Shown in pieces: positions 47,850-60,377 of a stretch of DNA of 64,000 bases. The notes under the pieces were generated by a model that worked only from the letters and a program-made list of their open reading frames with translations, searched no databases and was not told where the DNA came from. How positions within the stretch are numbered: the first letter of the stretch is position 1; every line of letters starts with the position of its first letter. This DNA comes from Isoetes taiwanensis (lineage: Eukaryota > Streptophyta > Lycopodiopsida > Isoetales > Isoetaceae): contig JAJEKV010000052.1 of NCBI GenBank assembly GCA_021234155.1, positions 4,697,606 to 4,761,605 on the forward strand, in the 5' to 3' direction. The translations under genes were made by a program, and so were the position numbers.

Positions 47850-50388
47850 TACGGCGCTCCGGCGACTTGACTGTGGAGGGAGGGTCTACCGATGTTGCCC
47901 AACTGGAGCCCCAAGCTCCATTTCCCTACAAAATGATGTGGGGAGCTAATAAACTGACCTAGTGTCGCAACAAAATCACCTATAGGTGCCCTTCTGCATT
48001 ATTGGGGTATGCCACATGGCGTCACCAAAATCATCTTCCATAACGAGGACCTACTCGTGTATGGCAAACTATTTTTACACCAAATTAATGCCTTGAAGAC
48101 CTAGAGCTGACTTGGACGGGTTGCAGGAAGTGGATAAATGATGATTACGTAAATTAATCCACATTGGGGTATAAGTTTCCATTTGAGTATCCGATTACGT
48201 CATGGGAGCCCTAATATTATAAGTCAAGGTTTACGCATTTTGCAAGTGCACAGAAGGATCTTACGAGCAAGACAAAATACGCCTATAATTAAACCGGAAC
48301 AGGTCAAGGCGACGGACTCGGTGACTCGTAGCTCAGCGGCCGGCTATGTCAATCCTGTTTCGGCTCTCCTTCGTTCTGCAGCTTGCAGCTATTCTGCAGG
48401 TATGTCACAGAAGCTTGACTTCGGAGCTCTGGCTTTAAATTACATTTCATTTGACAATATGCTAAAAGTCTGCTCATTAAAACTAGTTTCAAATCCGTGG
48501 AAACAGAGTATTACTTCTTCGTGAAATCCAATTTCTGTGCTTTCTCGGCACTCAATAGCATTATGCAACCTTCTGCTGAAAACGTGTTCTATTGTGTTGT
48601 TCATAGGTAGGATTTGGCACTCCGAAACTTCCCAACAAGGTACATGATTTGTTTTTTTTTACATTATTTTGAATTGTTATTTTAGACGCAAGGACTCTAG
48701 TTAAACTCAAACCAAGATAAGGGAGAATTTCATTGTCATGATGAGGCATTCGGAGAAAGGTACTTGTTTTCTTCGGAATTGCCTTTCCTTGTTGGCTAAA
48801 ATTTAGAAATTGCAAGAAAGTAGTATAATCTAGAAGCACAGAAGTAGTGAGGCCATTACTAGAAAATGGAAGTGCCACTAGGGAAAGTGGTAATGTAACA
48901 AACTAACCATGCCATGAAATATGGGATGAAAATCCGATGGCATTCTTGTCTAGAATGGGTAATTCCATACCATGGAACTGTCAAAATGGCATTCTTGCAT
49001 AGAATTTGTGGGAGCTTCGGTGGGTAGGTGGGACAACGTTTTGGATCACCTAGTCTATGCAAGAATTGTAGACCACTTTTCTTCCCATGATGTAAGGAAA
49101 AGATGTTAAACCAGAAATGATATTTCGTGAATGCCCAATGGCAACATAATATTAGTGCAAACTAGGCGAACCCCGCCGCTATGGACTATAAGCACACGCA
49201 AGCCAGTATTACTCCTTGACCTTCAAATCACATCAAATGTGATAGGATAATAGATGAGAGGTGATGATCAATGCATGTGGATTTCACACAACCATTATTT
49301 CGGTACTGTATTGGTGGATTCCAAACACTACATAGCATTTGGCATGTTCTTATAGAAGGGCTTTTATGTTCATATACACTCGATTTTTCTTGCCATGGGT
49401 TCAACTCGAAGAGGTGCTTTTGTCATCCATATATGAGGCATGCAATGGCGATAAGTCGATGAAATATTCCATAGTACAGATAAAGGGCTTGTTTTTCATG
49501 TACCAATATTAGACCACCTAAGAATTATGGACAAGAAAACATTAAAAAATAAAACATTTAGGTCTATTAAAATGCATGGCTTAAAAACTCTTTAGTTTGA
49601 GGTTGCATATACTTTCCTTGAACAAAAATTGGGTACATATAGCCCATGAAATCTCCACATGAAATGGGTCTATCTACAAATAATAAGAATCATTCAAATA
49701 CCCTATTGTGGATCAAGATTGAATCCATTTTTTTTACCCACGTTATTTGATGGTCTAGAATGAGACAATAATTATGTGTTGAGCCACTATTGGAAAAATT
49801 GATCCATTTTACCATGAGCCATTAATGGAACATATCAGTGAGCCCTCCTAATGCCTAAAGCCACCTTTCTTGGAGAGGAGTCAGAAGAATGTTTTGCAAA
49901 TACTAGAGGCCATTGCCTTATGAACTGCACAAACAATACTAATACTGCTCCCATTCACAGGGGAGTTGACGATTAGTGCGGGTGGGATCTTTTTTTGGTA
50001 GATGTTCCTCAACATTGTTTCCTTTCTTTCCTACATACTCTATGTGTTACTACCATTCAAGAAGAAGAATAGGAGGAAATATTGAATTATCTTTTATTAA
50101 TCAAAATTGAAAAGGAAAAAGCAAAAGAAGTGTGTTCAGGTTGAAGAGATGGAGATATAAAATCTATAATGTATTTCTATTATGTATTCTAAATCTTATT
50201 GAAGATCACTTATGAACACTATCGGCATGGCACAAATGTATATGAATAAACTTACATAATAAACTACATTGCATGAATGAAGCATGTCACAATGTATGAA
50301 CTACATAATAAATTACATCGGATGGACAATGCATGTCACACAGTCGTATATATGGGCCTATATGGACCATCACAAAAGCCCATTGGCA
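47850..50388. other. Mostly gene-free; one possible orphan exon
   Basis: No known gene was recognised. A short GC-richer open frame at 48183-48524 (+) has an Arg-rich N-terminus and a plausible donor (CTGCAG|GTATGTC, near 48400) after ...LLRSAACSYSA. It could be a first exon with an organelle-targeting character, but no later exon was found. Confidence 0.3.
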
Positions 50389-50535
50389 TAGAATAGAATA
50401 GAATAGAATAGAATAGAATAGAATAGAATAGAATAGAATAGAATAGAATAGAATAGAATAGAATAGAATAGAATAGAATAGAATAGAATAGATTTTTTAA
50501 CGTCCAAGAAGACCAATAGGCCATAAGACTTGGTG
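50389..50535 (-). mobile_element. Truncated LINE 3' end with long (TATTC)n tail
   Basis: Same LINE end as at 12.64 kb: minus-strand TTGGTC...GGACGTTAAAAAATC joined to a pure pentamer array. The + strand reads (GAATA)20 at 50391-50490. The minus-strand frames with repeated FYSIL are translations of this array. Confidence 0.75.
50391..50490. repeat. (GAATA)20 microsatellite
   Basis: Twenty uninterrupted pentamer copies form the tail of the truncated LINE. The copy at 12641-12665 has five. Confidence 0.95.
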
Positions 50536-51119
50536 TATAGGCGAGAACAACTCAAAATATCATCAAACATAATGACATATTACAAAGCTTGAGCAAAAGC
50601 CTAGATGAAATTATGACTTAGCCATTAGGTCAGACAATCAAATCAGATGTTAAATTCTATGTAATAATATATGGTTCATGTTACCTAAGCATAACCAGCC
50701 AATTGTTGGATGGCAAATGGTCTAGAATAATTGTTGTACCTCCACGATAAGCTGCCCACTTTTTTTGGATCCGCGCTTCTCTCCTTTTGCATAACTCCTT
50801 CCTATGCTTGCAAAGCTGAAGAGAAGAGAGGTCTTTTTGTACTGAGAACTCGGCACCTTTGAGATGATTGTCGTACTGAAGAATTTAGAGTCGACTAAGT
50901 ATGACGGCTCATACCAGACAAGCAGAGACTAGAGACCACTCCATCAATATGTATGTACGTGACATTATTCAAAAAATACAAAGCCTCATCCAGATCGGAG
51001 TAAGAGTGTGTTGTCGTCTCTCCAAGTCCTATGATACGCAGATTTAGGTCTCTAGTATCCAAGACATGGTCTTGCTCATCTCACTTGATGTGCATGTTTA
51101 TGTTCCAGTATACCTTTCT

Positions 51120-51737
51120 ATGGAGAAATTTGTGCCCCTATCTCAACTCCCATCTCAATTGTTGCCTCTGAAGGTTGCATTGAGACCTCCACTGTTTGTG
51201 TAGAGTTCTGACCATTATAGTCAGTAACTGAGGTAAGAGTTGTGCCTATGTCAAAATAGACATTGTCATAGATGTGCCTTTCAAGCATCCCTCAAAATGA
51301 ATACTCTAAACATGATCTCGTAATGCAGGAGGCAAATGTTAGACCTGAGCATCTAAAACAAGAATAAGGTCATGATGGTGTTGTGCATCAAGATATGTGT
51401 CTCAAAAAACCCCATAAGACCCACACCCATCCAAGCTATGTGCTGGGTAAGGTATCTCTAGCAATGGCTATTGAGGACTAAATATTCTTGCAATAATAGG
51501 TCTATTATTCTCGTCCAATAGTGGTTTCTGAGGATCAAATAGTTTAGACAGCAAAATACCCACTATTTGAATGTTGAGTTGAGGCCAAGTTCTGTTTAAA
51601 TCTCTTATCAGAGGAGAATTATTTCTCGTATAAGAATCTCTACAATGCTCAAGACCTTTTTCTAGCTGTTTTGAAGATTGTGCTGGAATTGGTACCTTAT
51701 TGCTGCTTCTTCTCGTGATTGCTATGATAAAACACAA
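51120..51737 (-). pseudogene. Possible decayed coding tract, family unknown
   Basis: An 89-codon open frame (51737-51468) ends IARIFSPQ*. The same frame continues downstream with protein-like sequence interrupted by at least five stops (for example LEIPYPAHSLDGCGSYGVF*). The look of a single mutated frame over 600 bp suggests a dead gene or element, but no domain was recognised. Confidence 0.25.
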
Positions 51738-53424
51738 GCTATATTAATCCAATCAAATCAATCTGAGCAAAGCATATAAATAAAATGGATCCGATAACCC
51801 GAAATGGCATACCCTGTGATAACGTTTCAAGAACCTTACTGAATCAGACTATAAGAATGTTGTTTGGACTCAAAAAACTTAACCAAACAAGGCCATATCT
51901 TACACCATAGAAAGCCCTCGAAAAGAGCTTTCTAAATAATAAAAATCATTGAGAACTGAGTCATGGATCAAGAGTCACAATAAAAGGTATATTATCTTCA
52001 AAATTGTTGCGCATGCCCGAATTAAAAAGTCTAAAATGCAGATACCTAGCATGATAGATCGGGGCCAAATCATATATCAATATGAAGCTCTCCGCACGAG
52101 CTTTTCAATGAGCCCAATCTCTTTTTTTGGAGGGGGAGCGGGTTGGATGGGGAAGAGGAGAGCAATGCAAGATTGGCCATTACATTATTATATTAAAGAA
52201 TATTAATCCAAGTCCAACATAGACATTATACTTCAACAATCATGAGCCTGATCCCTTTTATCTTATGTTGAGGCAAGGTTTTCAATTGACTCAACTCTAT
52301 ATGTTTAAACTGTACATTATCATCCTGAAAACAGGGAGGGAGGGAGGGAGGGAGAAGCCCCTGCGAGGAATGTGAGATTGCTTTGTATTTATACTTGAGA
52401 ATTTTACAAACTACTTCTTAGGCATTCATCATTATACACACTACTATGTTAAAAATGCTTCCAATTTAGCCTATTGTGGAGGTTGTTGATATTATGCTTT
52501 GTATATTTTAGGCTACGCATTTAATTATTCAAACAAAATAATTATGACACTAGTACTAGAAGAAAGTATATGAAAGACAATGTCTGCAAAGCTTAGCTTT
52601 AATGATGGCAATGATATTCATATGCAGTAATTGAGGCTTTGAATTGTAGATCGATCTTAATGTTGTGAATAGACCTCCTCCATCGCCTCCTCCTCAAGCC
52701 AAGCTATTTAAAACTCATCATGAAACTTACATCAATAATTCAACATGTCATATAAAGCCTTTGAATCTACAATTTAGAAGCACATATAGTTCATCAAAGT
52801 ACTTACTGCAAAACTGCTAATTGGTGCAAGGTTTCCTTTATGTGGAGTGGTTTGTAATGGAATGAGCATCATGGAAAATGATACAGACAATAGTGATGGG
52901 GGCAATGATTCCTTTATTTGGAAAAGTGAGAGATGGTAGTTCTATTCTTAGAAGGTTTATTTGGTTGGTGGTATTGAACCTATGTAACGTACCTATTGGA
53001 AATTAAAGCTCTTACCAATTGTTGGAGTATAAATTGATCGAACGTCCTACTATTTACATATTTTAGCACATTGACATGCGCAGTATATGGAATTGTGGCA
53101 GCTGATTGTACTTTGGGAAAAGGTTTTGATGTGCTTAATTGACTTTTATTGTCTATGGAGACCAAATGGCCTATGGTTTTCTCCAAATAAACCAACCCAA
53201 AAGGATTACACCCCAAAAAAAAAAAAAAAAAATAAAAAGGCTTTTCATGGAAAAACCCTAGGAGAAAACTTGCTGACGAAATGTGCATTTGTACATGTCA
53301 CTGTTGTGATGAGGGGTACAATTGAGTCAAATATCTAGTACTACTTGAATGTAAGATGTCTGTGCCCCTATTGAGTGCTTATCATTATAGTAGCGGGTTG
53401 GTTAGGTGTAAGCAACCCAGCGTG
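51738..53424. other. Gene-free stretch with simple repeats and LINE-tail fragment
   Basis: (GGGA)n lies at about 52337-52362. A TCTATGGAGACCAAATGGCC segment near 53151 resembles the LINE ends at 12.7, 50.5 and 60.4 kb. An A-rich run at 53216-53237 follows. No gene was recognised. Confidence 0.5.
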
Positions 53425-54840
53425 TCATACCCGAACAGAGTTTGAAGAGAGTGTCACTCCGCATTGGCACACCCTAGTTTTTCGCTCTTCCCAGGCCAAT
53501 TTGTTTGTCTCAATTCTGAGGTGGTATGTTCCTGTATTAAAGAACATAATCACTCTGTGCTTCTTCACGAGTAAATGTGTTAATAGGTATCGTTGTAGAT
53601 CTCTAGCAAATGTGGGATTAATCTGCCTTGTGTAATGTGATGCCTTGACCAGTTCTAAAGCACTAGTATCCCATAGCTTACTTAGAAAGCATGTGTTCAA
53701 ATATTGTTCTAGTCGATCGTGATCCTCATTGTTATGCACTTGTATGCATTCCTGTTCTTGCACATTCCATCTGGAGGACCAAATGACTCGTTTCTCCTTC
53801 TAATAGGCTTTAAGGCATTGTGGACACATGGCCATTATGTAGGCGAGATTTGAAAGGCACGTGTCTCTTATGTTTTACCACCTTCTAACAATATATTATG
53901 TGACATTCCAAAGCAGCTCTCTAAATACATAGGTTCCTAGTCTCTTGTAGAAGACTTTGATATGGGATCATGGATTTGACTCTAAATGCTGGAGCTAGAA
54001 AGACTTTCTGGACCCATCCTAAGTGCTCCCAAGTGGAAATTGATATCATTGGTCCATATACTTCAACTCCATACAAAGAAACTAGCTTTATCAACACCAT
54101 GAACAAGTGTGACTGATGTGACTAGCCGTAAAGCTTTGCTCTGTGATAGTTGTTCAGCATTGCATTGAAAGCCTTCTGGCTCCTAGGTATTTGTATGTTT
54201 TCACTACTTCCACATCTTGACTTTGATACATAAAGCAAGGCTGTCTCTGTTGCCTCAAAGATGACACCAGGAACCTCTTGGTTTTGGTCAAAATGACATG
54301 CATTCTAGTGGCTTGGCAGAAAGTACTCAGTGCATTCAAATGTTGTTGTATACTTCACTATGGTGTAAGCTAAACGATCCACGTCATCCGCATGTTGTAT
54401 GATATGGCGAGCAAGTCGAACCCCTCCATCTCCATGCTGATTAATTGAATCCTTAAGCTGATTGTTATATAAACCAAATATTGTTGGAGAGAGTGGACAT
54501 CCTTAACGGACTCCAACATAATGTTGATAACTCATCTGATGGTGGCAGTCAAGCTGAGCATGTCTCATAACTGCATTTTGCAACTCTTAGAGGACTCCTC
54601 ACTACAAGAAACTTTCCCACAACTTCTCTGGGAGGGTCGTGACGGAAGCTTTAGCCGTCCTAAAAGCGACAATATAAATCTTGTCATTTATTCTGTTGTC
54701 CTTTATCAAGGTGAGAATGTGAAAATATCATCTATGGTGAACTGCTTAGTCCTAAACCCTGTCTGTGCGAGTGCACATACCTTTGTTTCCTTTGCCAAGG
54801 ACACATTGAAAAGAGCTCGTCTTTTGGCTAATGAAGGGTG
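53425..54840 (-). mobile_element. LINE reverse transcriptase region, second family, degenerate
   Basis: On the minus strand, in order: RT segment GVR*GCPLSPTIFGLY (near 54500), a YADD-like HADDVD (near 54390), LTKTKRFLVSSLRQQRQP and VEVVKTYKYLGA (54340-54170), LVSLYGVEVYGPMISISTWE (near 54070), and a C-terminal zinc-finger-like region with IMFFNTGTYHLRIETNKLAWE and RVCQCG (53763-53425). Several frameshifts and stops are present. The YGVEV-type thumb differs from the L1-like copy at 60.4 kb, so this is a separate LINE lineage. Confidence 0.75.
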
Positions 54841-57102
54841 AGATCAATTTATTCCAAGAACACAAACTACCAGACAGTTCACGTGACCTTGAATAGCCCA
54901 TAACTCCCTTTATGCACAACACTTGGGACAAAAGGAAAATTGCTTTATTATGGAAATGGATGGTATTATTAAAAAAGTTTGATGATGAATATGGTAGCTG
55001 GCTTATAATATTTACGTTTCTAAGGTTTGATAACATCTACACTTCTAAACAGGGAGGCTACCATGTTCATGGAGATCGAGGAATATATCCGGTGGTCGTT
55101 AACAATTGGATCTTGAGAGGACTTAAACTTGACTTACATATATGGTCAAAAATTTGACTTACAAAGAACTTATTGAGAAATGAGAGTCTTCCATGGAATT
55201 GGTTAATAGATAATACTGAATTTGCCCTCTTACGACCAATCAATGCCCAGTCCCCTGGGGTTCAGGGGATGCAATAGAGTTTACTCCTTCTAGTCTAATT
55301 ATATATGGCGAATAATAATAGAATATAATCGAATACAACCATTGGACTTGTGTAGGTGTTGACGAGCTTCCCTATTAGGTCACTACAAGCAAACCTCGCT
55401 CAGGTAATGTAGTCCTTTGGTGGTGATCTGCCTTCTCCCATTCGAACCATGTGCCTCAATTCTTGATGTTGAAGGAGGTTCCAATAGTTATTTGAACACA
55501 TATGAATTCTTTTGTAATTTTCTCCCTCCCTCTTTTTTCTCTCTAATCTATGTGTAGCTACACGTGCCACATGTGGCGAATAGATAGTCTTGTACTGCCA
55601 TCGCCACTAGATGTTGCCACCGAGGAGCAAGGTTTTTTAAGCTTTAGGCACTTGTTTCGCATTAGTTCTAGTTGTTTCTTCCAGACTGCACCCCCACCTA
55701 GAAGGACCCTCACCCCTATTTACTAGACCTCTTGCAAACCTCCCCAGAAAAGCGGCTTTTAATTTCTAAAAGCCAAAATAGTTTAAAAATGTAGGTTAAT
55801 CGGATTGGTGAGATAGATGGTAGGCCTTTTCCTTCCTTCGTTTATTCTAGGAGTTCTATATAGAAGAAAGAGTCTGTTGCGCCATGTTGATTGAAACAAG
55901 GGTTGAAAGGCAACGACAAAGCAAAAAATCTTGAAGTAGGTTCAATTTGATGTAGAATACTAGTTGAGGCGTGCCACCTAAAACACCCAAAATGCCACCC
56001 GAAGATATCCAGATGCCTCAAATCTGATGGAACTTGCACAGTTTATTCATTCATTTAGCTACAAACGTTTTCAGCCAGTCCATTTCTTCGAGTTTCTATG
56101 TTTGCAACCTCTAAATTTCATTTCTCTTTTGTAATCTCTGATTTTCGTTTATAGATATAATTTTTAGGTAGATTCGATAGTGAATGAAGGCCAATTTAAT
56201 AGAAAGAGAGGAAGTTAGAGATGCATCATTTTGCTTCAAAACCAAGTGATATACTTATTTCGATCATGGAACCTTAAAATGATATTTTCTATGTGCTCTT
56301 AACTATGAAAGCAATGGTTGATTGCGCATCAAGTTAAATTTGTGCTATATTAGGAGCATTTAAGTTTGGCCTCACTAAGGTCAACCAAGAAGACAATTAA
56401 GTATTGTTCTGGGACTTAAATGATATAAAACCCTATGCTCTTTAGCTCGAGGAATGAAATGGATTTCCATCTATGTAATTAATGGAGCTAAGGGCTATTT
56501 ATAGAGGCATCAAAGGGGGCATGGGTTTCTTGTTCTTTTTATCCCAACTTGTCATTGGATTCATCTTGGATTCACCACGTTGATTCCAAAGGGTTATGCT
56601 AGGCATCTCAGGTTAAATGGAGAGCAATAGCTCTAACTAGTGTTTGGAGTATAAAGTCTATAGGCAAAAGAGTCAAGTTTATCTTGAACACAGATTGAAT
56701 TGATTGGGTTTTTATTGAAGAGATCACATTACTTTTCTCCAAGGAAAAATTCTTTGATGGTTATTTGTCCTTGATAACGGGGGTTATGCATGGATAGACA
56801 AGAAGTGTGCTTTTTGGTCAAAATGGATTTCCAAAAAGGCGTATGATTCTCTTAATCATATGTTTGCTTGGCTCGAATTAGGATAAGGGGGGACACATAT
56901 ATTAAGTAGTAGTTTCGCTACATGTCAATTTTCATTGCTGTCATCACGAGTTCAAAAATAATTTCTGTTTAATTGAGAAAGCAATTTAAGAAATAAAAAA
57001 AGACACAAAAATCTGGGCGAGCCGCACGACTGAAGTCTCCGAACACAGTAGCTGCACTTCCAGTATGAGTTCTCCAACATAGTGCTGAGCTCCGTTTACG
57101 CG
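54841..57102. other. Gene-free stretch upstream of the ERLIN gene
   Basis: No gene was recognised. The last few hundred bases should hold the ERLIN promoter and leader; no core element can be assigned. Confidence 0.45.
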
Positions 57103-59442
57103 ATGGTGGCCTCCTTGGCGTGTATCTTGTTTGCAATATTGGTACCTAAATTTCCTTTTCCTCCGTTCTCTGTTCATTATCAGTTATTATAAATCATTAT
57201 ATACGCCCTGCTATAGATCAGTGATGTATCCAGCTGAAAGCAAAGCCATATAACAGGCTACGTATTACATATATAGATCTTGAAAGGTTTTGAGATGTTT
57301 TAAATGTTGGGTATCATGCAGGCAGTTTCCAATGGGGGAACAACCACAGAAGCATCATCCTCTTTTGGATTCTTTCATCAAATTCCAGAAGGACATGTTG
57401 GTGCTTACTGGAGAGGTGGAGCACTTCTGAGACGCATTTCTGACCCAGGTTGGTTACCTATGTATTCCTTTAAACAGAACTTCTTGCTGGCCTGCAATGA
57501 GCTTCAGTTAGGTTCTTCGCTTCACAATTAGCAATACTGGATCACTTGTCCTTCTAGGTTTTCACATGATGCTTCCCTTTGTCACCAAGTATGAACCTAT
57601 ACAGGTGACAATACAGACAGATCAGGTCAGTCTTTCTGGTTGTCAAAATTCTGTTCTCTTGTTTTCCTTCCTTGTCTCTTGGCCTTTGATGCCAAGTTAA
57701 TTCTCAATTATTTCCAGGTTAAGGATATACCCTGTGGTACTAAAGGTGGGGTAATGATATATTTTGAAAAGATAGAGGTATGCATAGATATTATGTATGT
57801 CTGTAGATTACTGATTATTTGAAGCACTGGGCAAGAATAAAGCTAAAGCAACATACTATCCTGTTACTAGGTGGTGAATCGTCTGAAAAAGGAGTATGTT
57901 TATGAAACCATACTAAATTATGGGGTGAGCTATGATAAGACTTGGATATATGACAAAATCCATCATGAGATCAACCAGTTTTGCAGTGCACATACACTTC
58001 AAGAAGTTTATATTGATAAATTTGACCAGGTATCTTTGCTTTCCGCAACATGTCTCTTTGGCATCAAATTCAATAGGCTGGATTGCATGCACAGATTGAT
58101 GAAACAATGAAGGAGGCCATCCAAAAAGATTGTACACGTTATGCCCCTGGAATTGAAATAATTAGTGTTCGTGTTACAAAGCCCACCATCCCAAAATCGA
58201 TTGCAAGAAATTATGAGGTGATGGAGGAGGAACGAACAAAGGTGATTGCCTTGTCTTTAACATTTATAACTGCATCTCTCCCATAGATGATAACAACCTG
58301 CGGAACATGTGATGATGCCAGGTGCTTATCGCCATGGAGAAGCAGAAAGTAGTTGAAAAGGAAGCAGAAACACAAAAGAAGAAAGCAGTTACAGAGGCAG
58401 AAAGAGATGCGCAAGTAAGCATGATTGTCATGGAGCAGAGAGTAATGGAGAAAGAAAGCATTAAAAGGCAGCAACAAATTGAAAACGAAATTTACTTAGC
58501 TCGGGAGAAGAGCCTTGCAGATGCAAATTATTATAGGTCCGTCTATTTAATTTTGTATTTACTACAGGCTTGTGTATTTAACAATGTTATGTAATAGGTA
58601 TACCAATTGTCCTTGAGAAATTGATTAAAACCAGAAAACGCAACTGGATGACAGTTATGTCTTTTGCTGGAGTTCCATCAATAATTGGTTAATTGCATGC
58701 TAGGGAGTACAGCATTTTGTGACTACGCATCTTAGGTAATAATTATATAGCAATAATGCAGCAGTGGCTATGGTCGCTTGGAAGTAGTGGAAGATAAGTC
58801 ATTCAAGATATGTCTTTGCATACCACGTGCATTTTTTTTCCTTTCTATTTTCTTTCCCTTTTCTTATAGGTTTTCATTGACATTATCTTAACTGGTTTCT
58901 GAGTTGTTTGGTCTTTAATTCTCATTGATATATTTGTCTGTCATTTGAAGTATAGCGCTAGACAATTTTATGTATGTGTTTCTAGATTATTGCAAATAAT
59001 CTTACTGTCGTATGCAGGGTCATGAAGGAAGGAGAAGCAAATAAGCTCAAACTTACACCTGAATTCCTGGAACTTAGGTTCATCGAATCAATTGCAAATA
59101 ACACAAAAATGTTTTTTGGCGAAAAGGTAAACACGGTACTTAATTTCCTTTCTGTTAAATATGCTTTTGGGGCAATTAAGTATCTATTATTGAGATGGAC
59201 ATATAAGTCTTATTGTCGTAGTTGTGCTTCGCCAGTAAGGTCAAGACTTATTGGAGATTTTGGTATTTTAGTGAACTGTGGTAGTTACGACAATTATAAA
59301 GGACTTTGTGATACTGCTTATTTAATATAGTATTCCTAACTGACCTGTCTGCAAACGTGTTCATCATTTACAGATTCCTAGCATGATTTTGGATCAGAGA
59401 TTTCTTGGCAGCCGTACTGAAGTTCAACTAAATGATTCATGA
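57103..59442 (+). CDS. ERLIN-like SPFH/band-7 membrane protein
   Basis: ER membrane scaffold of the prohibitin/stomatin superfamily. Animal erlins form large rings in cholesterol-rich ER domains and help degrade IP3 receptors; the plant role is less clear. Exons: 57103-57141, 57322-57448, 57558-57625, 57718-57777, 57871-58029, 58095-58241, 58322-58536, 59018-59126, 59374-59442. They sum to 993 nt (330 aa), with GT-AG borders. Residues 1-13 ([13 protein letters not shown]) are a signal anchor. The SPFH domain starts [18 protein letters not shown] and includes [15 protein letters not shown] and [20 protein letters not shown] Lys/Glu-rich coiled coil follows (about residues 200-270). The length fits the family. 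Acceptor 58094 was preferred to one 18 nt earlier because it joins FDQ directly to IDE. No damage is seen. Confidence 0.94.
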
Positions 59443-60377
59443 CTTAGTTTGCTAACAGAAGATGAAAATCTGCTGTTAAAAATGGTCTTTGGTTTGAAGA
59501 AGTCAAACAACAATTCTTCATGTATATGTAACCCTTTGTTAACCCCTCCTAAAGAGAGTGTCAATTTTCAAAAATTGAAGCAATTTTTGATATACTGGTT
59601 TTCTTGCCCAATGCTTAAACCAGTCTGCGACATTTACACATGAGAATGCAGAGGTCTTCCTGAGATTAAATGTTTATTAAACTGAATTCTTCTCTTAGAG
59701 TATCTTTTGCTTCTTGGAAAATAGTTTGATAAGAGAACTTGCTCGGATGTACAACTTAGTTGTTCCATGCTTGACGAAACCTATATCAATCTACATGGTA
59801 TGAAGGATCAATTGCAAAAATTAAGTACAAGGAAAATTTTAAAGCAGCTCAAATGACAATAGTATTTTTGTGATCTATTGGGTAAATAGCTAAAATGCTC
59901 GGGCTACTGATTGTAGACATTCATATTGGCATTCATATTGCATATTGATTTTTAAATGCTCGGGCCATTCATATTGGCATTTATATTGCAAATTGCCAAA
60001 AATCATTTATATCGGCATTCATATTGCATATTGCCAAATTAACACCTATACAAGCATTTGGTGGCTTGAGAGTTCTATAGATAGATAGATAGATAGATTT
60101 TAAACCTCATGTCACATTGGTAGCATCCATGATGACATATGATGGATGCCTCGAGACTTGAACACAAGATCTCGGGGGTCCTCGGACTGCCAGAGTGTTG
60201 AACACAAGATCTCTTAATTGCTAACCCAATGGATTAGCTAGTAAAATATATTTTGGATGTTTCTTGTGATGTTTATTTAATAACTATTTAGTAAATAAAA
60301 TTTTGCATTGCAAACTATCATGCTTGTGTTACTGTAAATGTTATCGATGGCTCGAAGAATAGAGTAGCACAGAAAAT
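59443..60377. other. 3' flank of ERLIN, gene-free
   Basis: 3' flank and AT-rich DNA. Short repeats of CATTCATATTGGCATTTATATTGC occur near 59920-60030, and a (GATA)n microsatellite lies at about 60078-60100. Confidence 0.5.
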
